The notes under the pieces: model-generated | Told to the model about the DNA's origin: nothing | What the model saw: the letters and a program-made list of their open reading frames with translations, nothing else | The model's database searches: none | In this document: positions 1 to 12,056 of the stretch, in pieces | Numbering within the stretch: the first letter of the stretch is position 1 | How the letters are laid out: every line of letters begins with the position of its first letter | Program-made: the position numbers and the translations under genes | Assembly: GCF_021130785.1 (NCBI RefSeq) | Contig: NC_060210.1 | Coordinates: 184,790,001-184,854,000, forward strand | Reading direction: 5' to 3' | Length of the DNA: 64,000 nt | Source: Homalodisca vitripennis | Taxonomy: Eukaryota; Arthropoda; Insecta; Hemiptera; Cicadellidae

Positions 1-12
1 CAGATATAAATG

Positions 13-80
13 AAACTTCATAAAACATTACTCATTTCGTTTTCGAGATAGAGTGTAAACAGAAAGAGAAAAATGCACTC
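13..80. repeat. Dispersed repeat family member (left edge)
   Basis: A decayed copy of a short dispersed repeat recognised by an order of motifs: AAACTTCATAAAA, then CTCATTTCGTTTTCGAGATA, then a run of ACAGAAAGAG. The same order recurs near 22749, 26186, 35160 and 63671, and in reverse near 30441. The family resembles the flanks of decayed transposons common in arthropod genomes. Its full length and class cannot be set from this window. Confidence 0.4.
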
Positions 81-350
81 TTTCAGGCTTTTTAGTAATA
101 AGTTTCATAAAGCTTATCCAAACTTTCGATGTATACCTAAGGACATTTTTTGGGAAAATACAATTGCAGATCAATTGTTTATACCAATTTATTCAGTAAA
201 GTTTTATAGTACATTTATTACTATATAGATAATTATAAAAATAATATGCGGTCCCATAAATGTAAACTATGATATAGAATTTAAGCACAAAAGGTTTGGC
301 TAAAATTTCAAAAGTAAAAGCAATTCTAGACATTCCCCTGTCTGAGGATA

Positions 351-476
351 CTACTTCGACTCTGAAGTCAAGAGAAGTCTGTCGGTGAATACCAAAGAAC
401 TGATCCGTGGGATCTTATTCTCAAAGCCATCAGAACGGAGAATGTTCGCAAGAATAACATCTACATCGTTCAAAAC
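351..476 (-). CDS. Candidate 3'-terminal exon of an unidentified gene (minus strand)
   Basis: On the minus strand a stop-free stretch of 41 codons follows a CAG acceptor (AG at plus 477-478) and ends in TAG at plus 351-353. The peptide contains VLNDVDVILANILRSDG near its start and ISSLVFTDRLLL near its end. The segment is GC-richer than its surroundings and its codon choice looks coding, unlike the AT-driven open frames elsewhere. The tract before the acceptor is only weakly pyrimidine-rich. I do not recognise the family. It lies outside the duplication, so it has no second copy to compare. It could be a last exon, a pseudogene piece or a fragment of a mobile element. What I see is an open frame with an acceptor-like border; a gene is inference. 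Confidence 0.25.
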   Translation of the reverse strand, partial: VLNDVDVILANILRSDGFENKIPRISSLVFTDRLLLTSESK

Positions 477-1239
477 CTGCACTTGATTTAATTTAATGAT
501 GAAACTGTGTATCTTCTTTATTTCTCAATCTGCATTGTGAATTAAAAAGAATTAAGACCTAATTTTCATGTATATTAATAAAAATACTATCATATATGTA
601 AATTATAAATTGTAGTTGATTAAAATAAACTATTATAACTAACTCGCACGTCTTAATTAGCATAAATGCCTTGTTATAGACGATTAAATAACTTTCCTCA
701 TATCATTCAGGTGCTTGTGACTAAGTACCTTTAAACAAGTTCAACAACGGGCGTAGGAGTAAGCATACCAAAAATCGTAATTAGAACTAAATAAAGGATA
801 GATTTTCAGACATTTCCCATAGCATATGTTATAAAAATAATGTTACATTTCGAGGCTTGATATCTACCCGCTTATTCAGATATAAATACCGTAATACATG
901 AGGCTAAACATAAAAATAAATAAATACACATTTTTATTTATGTAAGTTTTATTTTTAGAAAATATTAACTGAAAACTATAGCGCCAAATTTGGAATTATA
1001 TGGACATTGTAATATATTACGAAAGAAACATAGTAACGGAAATGGTTAGATGCAACCTGATTATAAAAAAATACTTAGCGCAAAGAATCAGCTTGACGGC
1101 AAAAAATTAGCATACCAGTACCGTATTAGTGGCGTTACTTAATTTTTGGTTAGTTATATGTGTAGCTTTTAATATCCACGCTATATGTAAATCAGCTGAC
1201 CATTAAATATTATCAATCCTAATAATTATTTTTAAGTTG
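477..1239. other. AT-rich left flank, no gene seen
   Basis: AT-rich DNA with no convincing open frame, RNA gene or repeat. It does not match the sequence just before copy B (about 35800-37050). Region A therefore looks like the first unit, and the tandem junction lies near 37050. Confidence 0.5.
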
Positions 1240-1704
1240 TCCTCGAGAAAAAAATAAAACCAGAGAGTCTGGAAAAAGTTAACACGAAAATTGAATGGAA
1301 ACAGTTACTACAAAGTCTCAGTACCAGACTTCAGTTGGAAACTGTTAATTTGTTTCTGGTATAAGTACAGCCTAAAGTCTGAGGTAACATTTTAATGAAG
1401 TTGATGATAGTTGGAGCGTAAAATGTCAAGATTTGATTTTACATCAACATTTAACCCAAATTTTTGTGTTTAATATTTTTATTTTATTATACATTTATGA
1501 ACACTCATATCGTTTTAAAATTATTTCAATAGCACTAATTTTAGTAGGAACCTTTACTGAATAACTTGGTTCAAATTGGAATTGATAGGTTACTTTATTT
1601 TGCAAATACATCTCCAAAGCCAACTGGTAAACATACAATACACTATTGTTATGGGTATGATTACGTATTTATAAATAACAGTTTTAGGGGAACAGGAGGG
1701 ATTC

Positions 1705-1985
1705 ATCATCAGTCTTGCTAAAGACAGTGCTTTACATCTTGACCAAAACTTCTAAGTTAGGAAGATCAAGAATAACCAAAACTTGGGAGAAGGTTTGAAC
1801 GGATGTTTCTTTATGGAAAACGGAAGTACCTGAATGTGGACTTGTCATCAAGTCGTCGCCGAGGTAGTTGAAAATATTCGATCTTGTATGTAGGAGACAG
1901 TTATTTGTATATTTATCAGATAACAAGTCTTCTTTGAAGCACCAGCAGTGCTTATACACTATCATACTTCTCCACCTCAAGCATC
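1705..1985 (-). other. Conserved open stretch of uncertain nature, copy A
   Basis: A GC-richer block with an 82-codon minus-strand frame (1732-1980; contains FNYLGDDLMTSPHSG and FSQVLVILDLP). Copy B (37527-37793) keeps the frame through a 3-base insertion but loses it near the C-terminal end through a 1-base insertion. The substitutions between copies are amino-acid changing, so purifying selection is not shown. It may be an old exon or a transposon fragment. No family is recognised. Confidence 0.2.
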
Positions 1986-3034
1986 AATAGTCGATGGAAT
2001 TTGTAATTTATAGCAATATTAATATAATAAATAATACAATAAATACTGTCATTTTGTTTTATGTAATAGTAATGTAAACATAAACACTCAGTTGTTAAGT
2101 ACAATATAAGAAAAGTTTTTAATATAGCCCTGCATCACTCAAACGACTTCAATACATCTTGCTCTGCCCTTATAAACTTTCTTAGCGATAAAAAAATCCA
2201 ATGGCATCAAGTCTTGCAAACGCGCAGGCCAGCGGACTTTTCTACTTAAAGTAAAATAAATTGCGTTAAATATTAATTAGGTTGTTTAATTATTTATATG
2301 ATGATTTTTAATTGTATAAATTTATTAGATATGATCCAATTTGAAACTAACAGGTAATTGTGTTAATGAATCACAAACATGTCAGTAACAGACATTTTAG
2401 ACTTTCCTTGTCATATAATTTCTAAATTTCACTAAACAGCTTATTCCCACACTTTAATTTTATTTATTACATATCCATGTCAAAATGAACTGTTTGGTAT
2501 TTTTTTAATACAGTAATTTAGATTGCTTAAGAATAAATATAGCTGAATGATACAAACACTTTCTCCTTTATTGAAGTAGGTTTTGAGGCACCTTGAATTG
2601 TTGAAGCCATATAAAACATAGTGCTACAAAGCACATTATAAGTTGACGTTACTAGCCGACCCGGAACAATATCATGACAAAGGGTGATTTTTCTTCATCT
2701 GAAAACTTTTATATTTTGATAGTACAAGCATTAATGTGTTTCCTTTATTAGCAGCTGTGAGATAAGTGGTTTCCTGCTTCTATTTCATAATACAAAATGT
2801 TGCTTGTTCTTTCTCCAATACAAGAGAATATACATATGTTGTATTTTTATTAGTTACTTAGAAACAATGTTACTGTTTATTTTACTTTCCTCTGAGCAAC
2901 TGAGATTTTATGCCATAGCGATTGACGAAAGAAATTTAGACACTATATCTAAGAAAGCTGATTTATTTCACAAATTACAAGTCATAAAAAGCCTGATGAA
3001 GGATAGATCTAATAATATCCGAGTATATGTGGTA
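1986..3034. other. No gene seen; copy A intergenic/intronic DNA
   Basis: AT-rich sequence shared with 37794-38938 in copy B. Copy B has about 40 extra bases near 38590-38630. The short open frame at 2804-3115 runs into the tandem array and is not supported as a gene. Confidence 0.5.
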
Positions 3035-3575
3035 TATTTTTATACACTGCTATCACTCCCAGGTAACAAAGCAATGTCGTGTTACAATTATAGAAATGTC
3101 AACCTACTCCCATGATCGTTGCGGGCTATATCTACGTGTAATATTATTGTACCCTCCAAAACAAATACAAATATCTTGTTACCACCATTATATTTTTTGT
3201 CACTTCCCGGTGAAAAAGCACAACTAAGTAGCACATATCGTGTTACAATTATAGAAATGTCAACCTACTCCCATGATCGTTGGGGGCTATTTCTACGTGT
3301 AATATTATTGTACCCTCCAAAACAAATAGAAATATCTTGTTACCACCATTATATTATTTGTCACTCCCCGGTGACAAAGCACAACTAGGTAGGACATGTC
3401 GTGTTACAATTATAGAAATGTCAACCTACTCTCATGATCGTTGCGGACTATTTCTACGTGTAATATTATTGTACCCTCCATAACAAATACAAATATCTGG
3501 TTACCACCATTATATTATTTGTCACTCCCCGGTGACAAAGCACAACTAGGTAGCACATGTCGTGTTACCATTATA
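3035..3575 (+). repeat. 161-bp tandem array, about 3.3 units
   Basis: The marker CGTGTTAC falls at 3078, 3239, 3400 and 3561, giving an exact 161-bp period. Each unit includes CAACCTACTC, ATGATCGTTG, CTACGTGTAATATTATTGTA and TGTTACCACCATTAT. Units differ by a few percent. Copy B (38940-39140) has only one full period, with the marker at 38967 and 39128. The series of overlapping small open frames across the array comes from the repeat and is not genes. Confidence 0.95.
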
Positions 3576-3699
3576 CGAATTTATGAATAAATGAATTTAT
3601 CTCCGATCAATATACAAACAATTGTAAACATTATCATTTTGGGAAATTGGCTGACTACTTTTAAAAGTAGGGTGGCCAGTTAGTAATAATGATTGTTAC

Positions 3700-3995
3700 A
3701 TGCCTGGAGACGAGGTATGAAAAGCCCACTGTGTATAATTTAATATGCTCGCAGCAGAGTTTCACATTTCATAATGCTTTGTTCTCTATCGCTACAGAAA
3801 AGATCACTTGGATATCAGAATAATATTTTGTTTTACTTGCAGATGAGAGATGCAGACGAGGTATGAGATACAAGAGAACGCCTACTGTGTGTAATTTAAT
3901 AAGCTCGCAGCAGAATTTACCATTTCCTGATGCTTTGTTCCCTATCGCTACAGAGAAGAACACTTGGATGGCAAAATATTATATAACGTATACAA
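3700..3995 (+). repeat. Tandem duplication of about 150 bp, copy A
   Basis: Two diverged units. GACGAGGTATGA occurs at 3709 and 3855, and GCTCGCAGCAGA at 3748 and 3903; each unit ends in a CTATCGCTACAGA block. Both units are also in copy B (about 39260-39545), so this duplication is older than the large one. A minus-strand frame (3769-3963) repeats the peptide FSVAI.NKA because of the duplication. I do not call it a gene. Confidence 0.8.
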
Positions 3996-5224
3996 TAAAA
4001 AAAGTTTAAAATTGAACTGAAATTAATAAAACATAATGAGTGCTGTCAGGTTATAACGTTTAAAACGGAATTTTTATTTTATTTTCGTGATTAAATCACA
4101 TTTTAACAGGCTTTTCGAATTAACTGCATGTGTTTATTGCATTGCATATCTTTTGAGGCATTTTGACAACTTTTGGAGGAGCACCTTTAGTCAAAGAGAA
4201 AAATCCTTCATTCGTCCCTCTCTAGAGTACAAGAAGCAATATTTTGTCTCTATCTTTCATAGTTTTGGCTAAGCGTTGTGGATGTAAAAGTCAACTAATG
4301 TTCCGGAAAATATTTTGTTTTTTTTGCGTCAAAACAAATAAAACATGTAATATTAACATAGGATAGAAATACTTAGTTTACAGTATGTCTGTGTGTATGT
4401 GATATTTCAGAAACTAGTATAAATAAAAAGTCTAATTTTGACACAACTATTTTTCCTGCCGTATCAAATCAAAAGAACAGTTAATATATTATTATTTCAC
4501 ATTGCAATATGGAGGACGACTGAATATTTTAAAGCACCGTAAAGACTACTAATATTTTGAAATTACTTAAAAATAACACAAGTTAAATCTAATTACCTAA
4601 CACAAAGAAGGTCAATAAATAATGTAGATGTAAGAAAAAATTTTATTTTTACCTTTTTTTATTCATCATTAATCGTCCATTCAAACCAAGAAAAGCCTTA
4701 TTCTAAATCGGTAATCTAAGCATTTTTGACCCATGTATTGACACGAAGAACAAATTCGCAAAATATTTCCGGATAATTCAGAAATACCCTGTATATAGAT
4801 TACGTATACAGAACTACCAATATCAAATAATTAAGGAGCAAATTAAACATTCTATTAATTTTATAAAATAATATGAAAGTTAGGATGAACTAATGGATTG
4901 ATGGATGAGAGTATAAATGTCTGATCATTGCATGATTATATTTTTATTTTAATCCTGAAATAACAAAACGGCCTATTAAAATTTAAACATTACTCCAAGA
5001 CTTCCAACTAGAATTTAAATTTTCATTTTAAACGTACAGAGATGTTGAATTTCTGAAACGTGTTTTGAATTTTACGTTCTGAAAGCGTTAAATATTAAGA
5101 ACCGGGCAGTATTTTTTACGATTGTCCTTCTATTCGAAAACTCCTAACAGAAAGGTCGTATGGACATGAAGTTTGAAAGTATTTAGGTTTCTCTTACTAA
5201 AAGGAAGAACTCTAATGGTATTGC
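3996..5224. other. No gene seen; copy A
   Basis: AT-rich DNA collinear with about 39590-40840 in copy B. The short frame at 4087-4272 has a counterpart in B, but it lacks coding character and I do not support it as a gene. Confidence 0.5.
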
Positions 5225-5350
5225 AGTCAGAAGTTCAAAGGCATCCATCTTATGTATATCCGTTTGTCCGTCCAGCTGTGAATTAATCTTAATAGAAAGG
5301 CCGCAGGGAATGAAACTTGGTACCAGGGTTGTACTTGGTCCAAGAATTAA
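5225..5350. repeat. Dispersed repeat family member (antisense type)
   Basis: Contains TATATCCGTTTGTCCGTCCA followed by AATGAAACTTGGTACC. This is the arrangement expected of a transposon-derived dispersed repeat whose relatives occur near 25608 and 30441. It is conserved in copy B near 40845-40970. A longer open frame in B here (40772-41020) is not called as a gene. Confidence 0.35.
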
Positions 5351-6246
5351 CTGTATTAATACAGGGGACAAATTATCAAATAGTAATCAGTCCTGATATC
5401 CCTTTATTTGCGGGCTTTAAGTCCTTTGATACTGTAATATATCAAATTATTAGATTTTATACTTTTGACCAATCCGTAATTGTTTTTGCAAAAAGTTAAC
5501 ACAAACAAGAACTTTTAATGTAAATAAACAATTTACCAAATCCTGATGGCAGAAATCGGTATGTGTTTGACGAGGACAGAGAAATTATCGATACACCGTT
5601 CTGTATATCAGCACCAGGCACATCGTCATAGCATCACGGTAAAGTACGATTTATTGACAGGTGGAAATGTGCTTCTACCGCAGCTCTGACACTCCCATGT
5701 GAGTCGTTTATAATACGTCTCGCAACTACTAACAGTGTCTGTCAATTAAAACCACCGGGCGCATATTTATATTATTTATTTACAAAATAAGTGATTTATT
5801 GGTGAAGTATGTTGTGGACTGATTACAGCTTGATGATCTTAAAATACAGTGTTATATTATTGCGTGGCTGTTAAAAAACACAGGTAAACAATACCGAAAT
5901 AATTTCCTTCGTCCAAGCAATCACATTAGAGCGTTTGATAAATTTCAAATTTACAGTGGTATTATTTGGTACTGTGATAAAAAAAACAACTCTAAAATAA
6001 AAATGTATATTAAAATATACAGAAAATATATTATGCATAGTATTATAATGTACGTATTAACGAAAGCTTTCATTCTCTTTCTGAGAAGTTTAAATTGTAT
6101 TGTCTACGGTAATTTTGTAAATTTTATTCTGAAAATACACGTTTTTATCATCTTCACTTCTTATTTTCTCTCACCCTAACCACAATACAGGGTACAAAGA
6201 TGTGGTGGATTCTGCAGTTAAATTTACTGCACTACTTTTCATTGCT
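5351..6246. other. No gene seen; copy A
   Basis: AT-rich sequence collinear with 40970-41850 in copy B. It holds only unsupported short open frames. The frame at 41548-41910 in copy B is the matching AT-rich open stretch and is not conserved as an intact frame here. Confidence 0.45.
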
Positions 6247-6466
6247 TGGGAGTGCCGATGGCCGTGTGGTCTGAGACGTTGGACTTTGAGCCTGAGTTAG
6301 AGATAGCGCAGTTCGAATCCTGTCTTTGACTCTTGCACTTTTTATCAGTACCATCGACCTTGTACTGTATCGACTCTCCTCCTTATTCTGTTTGATAAGA
6401 TCCTCGCACAGGCCAGTGGCCCATGAGGACGGACAGAATAAGGCTTAAAAAAAAGAAAAAAAAGAA
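6247..6466 (+). mobile_element. tRNA-derived SINE, present in copy A only
   Basis: About 220 bp with an RNA polymerase III internal promoter. An A-box-like TGGCCGTGTGG lies at 6259-6269 and a near-perfect B box GTTCGAATCC at 6311-6320. A non-tRNA body follows, ending in an A-rich tail (6447-6466, A runs broken by G). Such elements are copied by the machinery of a partner LINE and encode no protein. Copy B has an unoccupied site near 41848-41852 (CATAGCTAAACG), so insertion followed the large duplication. The target-site duplication is short or decayed: only GCT is shared by the two edges. The 5' edge is uncertain by a few bases. Confidence 0.8.
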
Positions 6467-8540
6467 GCTAAATATCGAACATTATGCTAGTTTTACACGG
6501 AAAATGGATAAAATGTTCTGATCTTGAACTCTGGCCTAAAAAGTTTATCACAGAGATATTCAGATTAATAAGTAATTGTTTAACTAACTCTTGATCAATT
6601 AACTTCATGCTACGTTAATTTTTTATCTAGATATCTTAATCTGAGATTTTAATCAACGCCATAATACAATTTTCTATGAAATGCTTCGGAGTAAATTTTT
6701 TCCACTATTTAATTATTTAAAAATCCGTTTAATGATTTATTATGTCTTATTGCTATTTTTCGTCTTGTCACTTTAGAATCTTTAAAATTATATCTTCTTT
6801 AACATTGCGATTCATACCAAAGTATGAATTTTGAACGGAATTCTAGTATGATGTCATTATAAGAAAATGAGAATTACCAACAGTTATAAAATCAAAGTCT
6901 TATTGAATATTCAACTCTATTTTGCAAAACTTTAATAATACCATTGAGTTGTAGATTAATAAAACATTAGTTTAGAAAATGTGTTGAAGCACAAACAAGA
7001 ACAATATAATATAATTCGTTATGAAACATGCAATTTTCAAAAATAAAGCGTACATCACAGCATCGTTCCAAAAATACACGAAGGCTGCTGATGGACTTTG
7101 TTGAATCTGTTACAATAAAATCACAATAAATCTGTTTCACGTCACTCTTGTGCAGATTCACTTTCCTCTTTAATCAAGTTTATCCAAACAGACCGGATTT
7201 ATTTATTGGCCAAATGTTCATTGGAGATATTTTTTATCACGTTTTGTATTTTTGTTCGTGTTTTTGTAGTCGTTGGTGGTAAATCAACTTGGAAACTCTC
7301 TGATTCAATTGTAAAAGTCGTTTTTCGTTTTAGAGTTTATATAGTGTAATTTTATCAAAATAAATATATACTTGGTATTAAATTATGCACATTTGATGAT
7401 TCTTTATTATTACCTTACTCGTAATATGATACGATAATAATAATTGGTTTCTTCAGTATGTTTAAAACGTGAAAGGGCGTGTATAAAAAGCTATGGATAT
7501 GAGTCAATGGACATTCTGTAGAAGTTATTTTATGGAGAGTCATAAATTCTTTATTCTTTATTTGCAGTATATAGTAGGTGCTTCAACAATACAGTCAGGA
7601 TGATTTATCTAAATGGGTACTAGCTAAGATAAAGTTTAATTAGTTTTTTACTAGCTATTTTAATTTTTTTTATTGCGTACTTTAAACTCTAAAATGCGTT
7701 TCGTTTAGTAGACATTTTCTAACTGTGGGGCGTTTATTAATTACTATTTCAACGAAACCACTATACGTTATTTTAGTTTGATATAAACCATAATATCTAC
7801 ATGTTGATTTTAACGTATATCTCTTCAAATGGTCTATAATATTTAACTTTTATTTATAGGTTTTTACACTTTTACAGTATTTTTATAATATTTTTAATTT
7901 GACTCAATTTTTATAATTGCAACTGCACAATGGTACAATAAATGGTACATTTCATTAATACTTTCGAAAGTAACATATTTTATGGCAAGCGATTTATACG
8001 CGAAGCGAAGCCAAAAAATACCATCGAGCATCGCAGTTGAAATTTTGAGACAAGTACGGAACGATACTTTTTATCACGATTAAAAAAGCAAAAGAAATAT
8101 TTCTTCAAAATATTATCTGACATTCCATAATCTAGTAATTATTCTTCCATAAGGAAACACATCACTATTTTATAAATCGTTTAGGTGTTAAAATCGGCTT
8201 TTTGAACATAGAATTACAAATTAATACTTTTAATATTTTATAAAGGGACAGAGATGTATACATAGGAAAGAATCGTTACGTGGGGAAAATTTTATATAAC
8301 TTAGCTACGAGTAGAACGATGACTTTATCATATCTCAGATATATTTGAAAGTAGCCCAGTGCTATACAGAGTGATGTATGTTTTTAAAATAAATTTTGGA
8401 ACCCTATTCCTAGAGGATTGGAAAAGATTGTTTGAAAGTGGACTAGGGTATACTGATTAAATAATTATCAGAATCAGTAAATAAGATATCTACTGTCTTG
8501 TACTTATACATTTGTATCATGTAACCAACTTTTGAGCTGA
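6467..8540. other. No gene seen; copy A
   Basis: AT-rich DNA collinear with about 41853-43910 in copy B. The 64-codon minus-strand frame at 6967-7161 is kept in B (42356-42550), but its codon use is AT-driven and I see no family signature. Confidence 0.5.
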
Positions 8541-8551
8541 TACTGATTTAG

Positions 8552-8747
8552 GCGATGGATTCTGTTAAACTGAAGATTCTCGTAACTCCATTTTCTTTCT
8601 CAAGTTTCCTGTGGGACACAAAGAACAATAAGGAGCACGAGAAGCGTCTGCTCCCTGAAGTGACTGTTGTGTGGAACGGCTGCAGCTTAATCAAGAATGG
8701 TTTGTGTCTTGGGACTCTGCAGCTCGTGTTTGTCTGGACTTGCTGGA
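8552..8747 (+). CDS. Candidate internal exon of an unidentified gene, copy A
   Basis: A GC-richer island in AT-rich DNA. On the plus strand an acceptor-like CTGATTTAG precedes GCGATG (ATG at 8555), and the open frame runs to a donor-like GGA|GTAAAG (GT at 8748-8749). That gives 65 codons plus one base. The peptide includes WDTKNNKEHEKRLLPEV and VVWNGCSLIKNGLCLGTLQL. Copy B (43923-44118) has the same borders, no indel and four substitutions, fewer than in its surroundings. All four change the amino acid. The minus strand is also open over the same interval (8548-8757), so the coding strand is not certain. Lower divergence and clean borders favour an exon. The substitution pattern does not show selection. 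No family is recognised. Confidence 0.3.
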
Positions 8748-8764
8748 GTAAAGTCAAACATTAG

Positions 8765-11700
8765 TCAGTAAACAATATAGCAAGACGTTCTTACACTTTA
8801 CTTTTGATTAAATCATTCGACATCACTTATACTTATAAGAGGGACAAATAACGGTTTATAAATAACTTTTGAGTTTTGTTGTAACGATAACTACTAGGTT
8901 ATTCATGACCAACGTAATGAGTATAAGACACGTGCATGAGAAGTAAAACTTACTAATACAAGTTATATACTAAGTTACTAGTTTTTCTTATGACTTCTTG
9001 AATTACACACTAAAAATTATATACATTTTCTTAATCCATAAATAATTTTTAAAATGTCAATTCCTAAACCAATATTACTCATATACATACCGTAAAATAT
9101 TCGCAACCTTATCTTTAGCTATTTTACTTCAGCCAAATAATCACTTATAATGAATTCTTAAACAACATAATATTTTTAAGTGCACATTTAGTGATAAATT
9201 GTTTCCATATTTCACAGTTAAAAGGGCTGTTACTCTTAAATTTACAATAAATATTACAACCAGAATTTGACTGCATTACCTTAAATTTGGTGGCATCAGA
9301 GCTATAAATCGTCAATGTCTAAGGGTTTTGTAACTGAAGAGATATTGTAACTATTATATATATATAAATACATGAATATAAATAATAAAAGCTGTATCTA
9401 TATAAACACTAGGGAACACTAATACTTCAGTTATTAAATCTAACATTCGTAACAGAATCATAACTATGATGTTCTGTGAAGTAATAGTATCGAGGATATG
9501 CTAACCATTAGTTAGTTAAATATTTAATAGTAAACCTAAATACTTGAAAATTATAAAGTACATCAATACATATTTATTAATATATACATTAGGTTAAGAT
9601 ATTAGTTAATACAGTCTGTAGCATTGTAAACCCATTATACCTCTTGTGTCGTGTCCTATGAAAAAACTTACCCAACACGCTAAGACCAACCAAGGAGGTT
9701 TAAACAAATCATAAATGTAAATTTTATATGACGTCGCATGACCTAGTTATACATCCAATTTTCGTGAGAACTATAACATTTATATTATTACAAAGAGTAG
9801 GATATTTAATTAGTTTCGGTAGACAGCAGAATGCAGAGGGGGAATTTACTCTCACGCCACGCAGCCCTAACCACAGCAGTGTATATTAAAACCGCTCCCT
9901 TTAACCAATAAACCAATGCTCCACAACCCCTCACAGTAAGGGTGAGTCCTAGAACTACAAATTTATGTACAAAACAGTAAATTATGCCCTGCCAATAACT
10001 ACAACATTCTATTCAAAGTTCAAAATGTTTAAAGCGAATAATCGTTTTCCTACTAGTATAAAATTATATATTTATAGCTAAAATGTATGTGTACTGTAGA
10101 TCGCGTGTCGCGCAACATCGGCTTCGTTGAAGTGCATTCAAAATCTCAAGACACACAGATAAATATACAGAAAACAATTTTCAGTTCCACAAAAAATGAC
10201 GGGCAGACAAACATGTAAGGATTTTTTTCAGTGATAGCAAAATATACATAATTTCAATTCTATTGATCAAATAGTTCTACAGATATAATTCTGCTGGATT
10301 ATAGACTCTGATAACTCTCATCCAAATACCATAGAGTTAGATTTACCATAATTTAACACGTTTTTGCCCGTGTTCGTAACTGAGTTCCTTCTTAAGATAT
10401 TCTGCGAAAACAGCCAAATAGACAGACAAAAGACAAATCTCTCCAACCCCCTGAAAAGTAGGTTGCGCTATTGCTCAGCCATTAAATACTCAACATGCAA
10501 GTTTAATGAAAACTGTTTTGAATCACATATGAGAATTCAGTAGATAGCAACTTTATTCACTTTTAATTATTTATCACTATGTTCAGAAAACCTAACCTTT
10601 TCTTCGTTTAACTCTCGGATTTTCATCAGAAAACTGGGTCATAGCGATGCCAAATCATATTTATTCAAGAGATTAATTAAATATGTTAAATTTAGTAAGT
10701 TTATTAAAAAATCCAATTATCAGTTACAATTATTGAAAGTGAGGAACGTTTCTGAAGAAATAAATCTTGGAACAATTATATTGTTTTAATATTTACTAGG
10801 ACAGCATTTAAGTTATTACAACTGATTGTGTAATTTATAATGCTGAATACGCTCTCGGCTTATCATCAGCATCTAAATTATGTATCCATATCCGCATTTC
10901 AGAACTGAGATGGTTAATATTATCCACAGAATGGAACATTTTAAGCCTTTATATACTTGGACGTGTGTAGTTGAACATTTTCTACAAAAATATAAAGTAT
11001 CGTTTACGTTTGAACATTTCAAATAGCTATTCAGCTGTAAATAGCATCACGAGTAAAAATGTTAGATACTGCAAAAAGTAAAATTGTTTTATATGATTAG
11101 TTCCCCGTGGAGAAGGACAGAATGATAGTTGCAGTATAGGCGGATATAAGAAACTCAATTCTCAGGAACAGATCTCTCTAGTTTCCTCTTTAAGCGGAAA
11201 AGCGTTAGCCCCTCTTCCAAGATGTCGTATCTGTATCCTTAATATAACCCTTCCTCACGATTTCTCCACGTGATCTGGAAAGGAAGTACCGCAATCATAT
11301 CTTATCAGTCCTGAATGTCCACTTTGAGAGTGTGTTCCACTTAGAAACGACCTTATAGTTTAAAATGCCATCTTTTCTATTGGACTGGAATCTTATAATT
11401 AAATGTCACCAAATGAAAATTACAACAATCACATTTTGACAGTAACGCCAAACAGTAATGTTACACCATACATTAACTGTTGTTTCAATGGTAAATCTAC
11501 AACAATTCTCCAAACTTATTATACATACTGTATATATAATATACCAAATTAAATTAATTTCAGTGTTAAAGATACCAAAAATATATTAAACACCCTATAC
11601 ATAATTCATATATGAACTGTTTGTCAAAGAGGTATATTTTATGCTATTGCTTTAGAGATTGTTCTACGTTCTAAATTATCTAGTTAACCAGGAGTTAACC

Positions 11701-11880
11701 AGATGGTACGTTTATAAAGAGGCTAAATCTTAAACTGTTTAAAAGATTTCAGCGTAATGCATGAATTAATTTCAACTTTTGTCAAGTCTCTGCCGTAAGG
11801 AACACTACAGTATGTAAAAGCACAGATAAAACATTACAAGATGGGATATAATTGGTTGTAGATACTCCGTGTAAGACAAA
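8765..11880. other. No gene seen; copy A
   Basis: AT-rich DNA collinear with about 44136-47220 in copy B. GC-richer patches occur at 9830-9960 (CTCACGCCACGCAGCCC onward) and 11100-11340 (TTCCCCGTGGAG onward). Both are shared by the two copies. They look like old repeat fragments, but I cannot classify them. Confidence 0.45.
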
Positions 11881-11889
11881 AAATGACAA

Positions 11890-11950
11890 GCTTATTTCCC
11901 ACCTGACGCAGAGGATAGATTACAATCCTCGAAACGTTGTGTTTATACAT
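11890..11950 (+). other. Penelope-like terminal motif with hammerhead-like fold (decayed)
   Basis: CCTGACGCA is followed by a 6-bp stem GAGGAT/ATCCTC (11911-11916 with 11925-11930, 8-base loop) and then directly by GAAACGTTGTG. This order (CTGA box, stem II, GAAAC) resembles the hammerhead-ribozyme motifs at the ends of Penelope-like retroelements. Against it, the first box is not a perfect CTGANGA. In copy B (about 47246-47286) GAAACG is mutated to CAAATAG. It is probably a fossil terminus with no adjacent coding region. Confidence 0.4.
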
Positions 11951-12056
11951 TTTTTACATTTAACTGTGACAAATTTCCGAAATCCTATTATGCTTTCAAA
12001 CCTTCCATCGTCAATAACAAACTTTAAAGAAAGTAACGACTAATATTAAACAACTA

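Noticed and set aside
3027..3483. Chain of overlapping small plus-strand ORFs
   Set aside because: They repeat the same peptide because of the 161-bp array and have no start or splice context.
6247..6330. Functional tRNA gene
   Set aside because: A and B boxes are present, but no proper acceptor stem forms and the sequence continues into a non-tRNA body with an A-rich tail, so it is a SINE.
9830..9960. Reverse-strand tRNA-like sequence
   Set aside because: An A-box-like phrase can be found on the minus strand, but no B box at the right distance.
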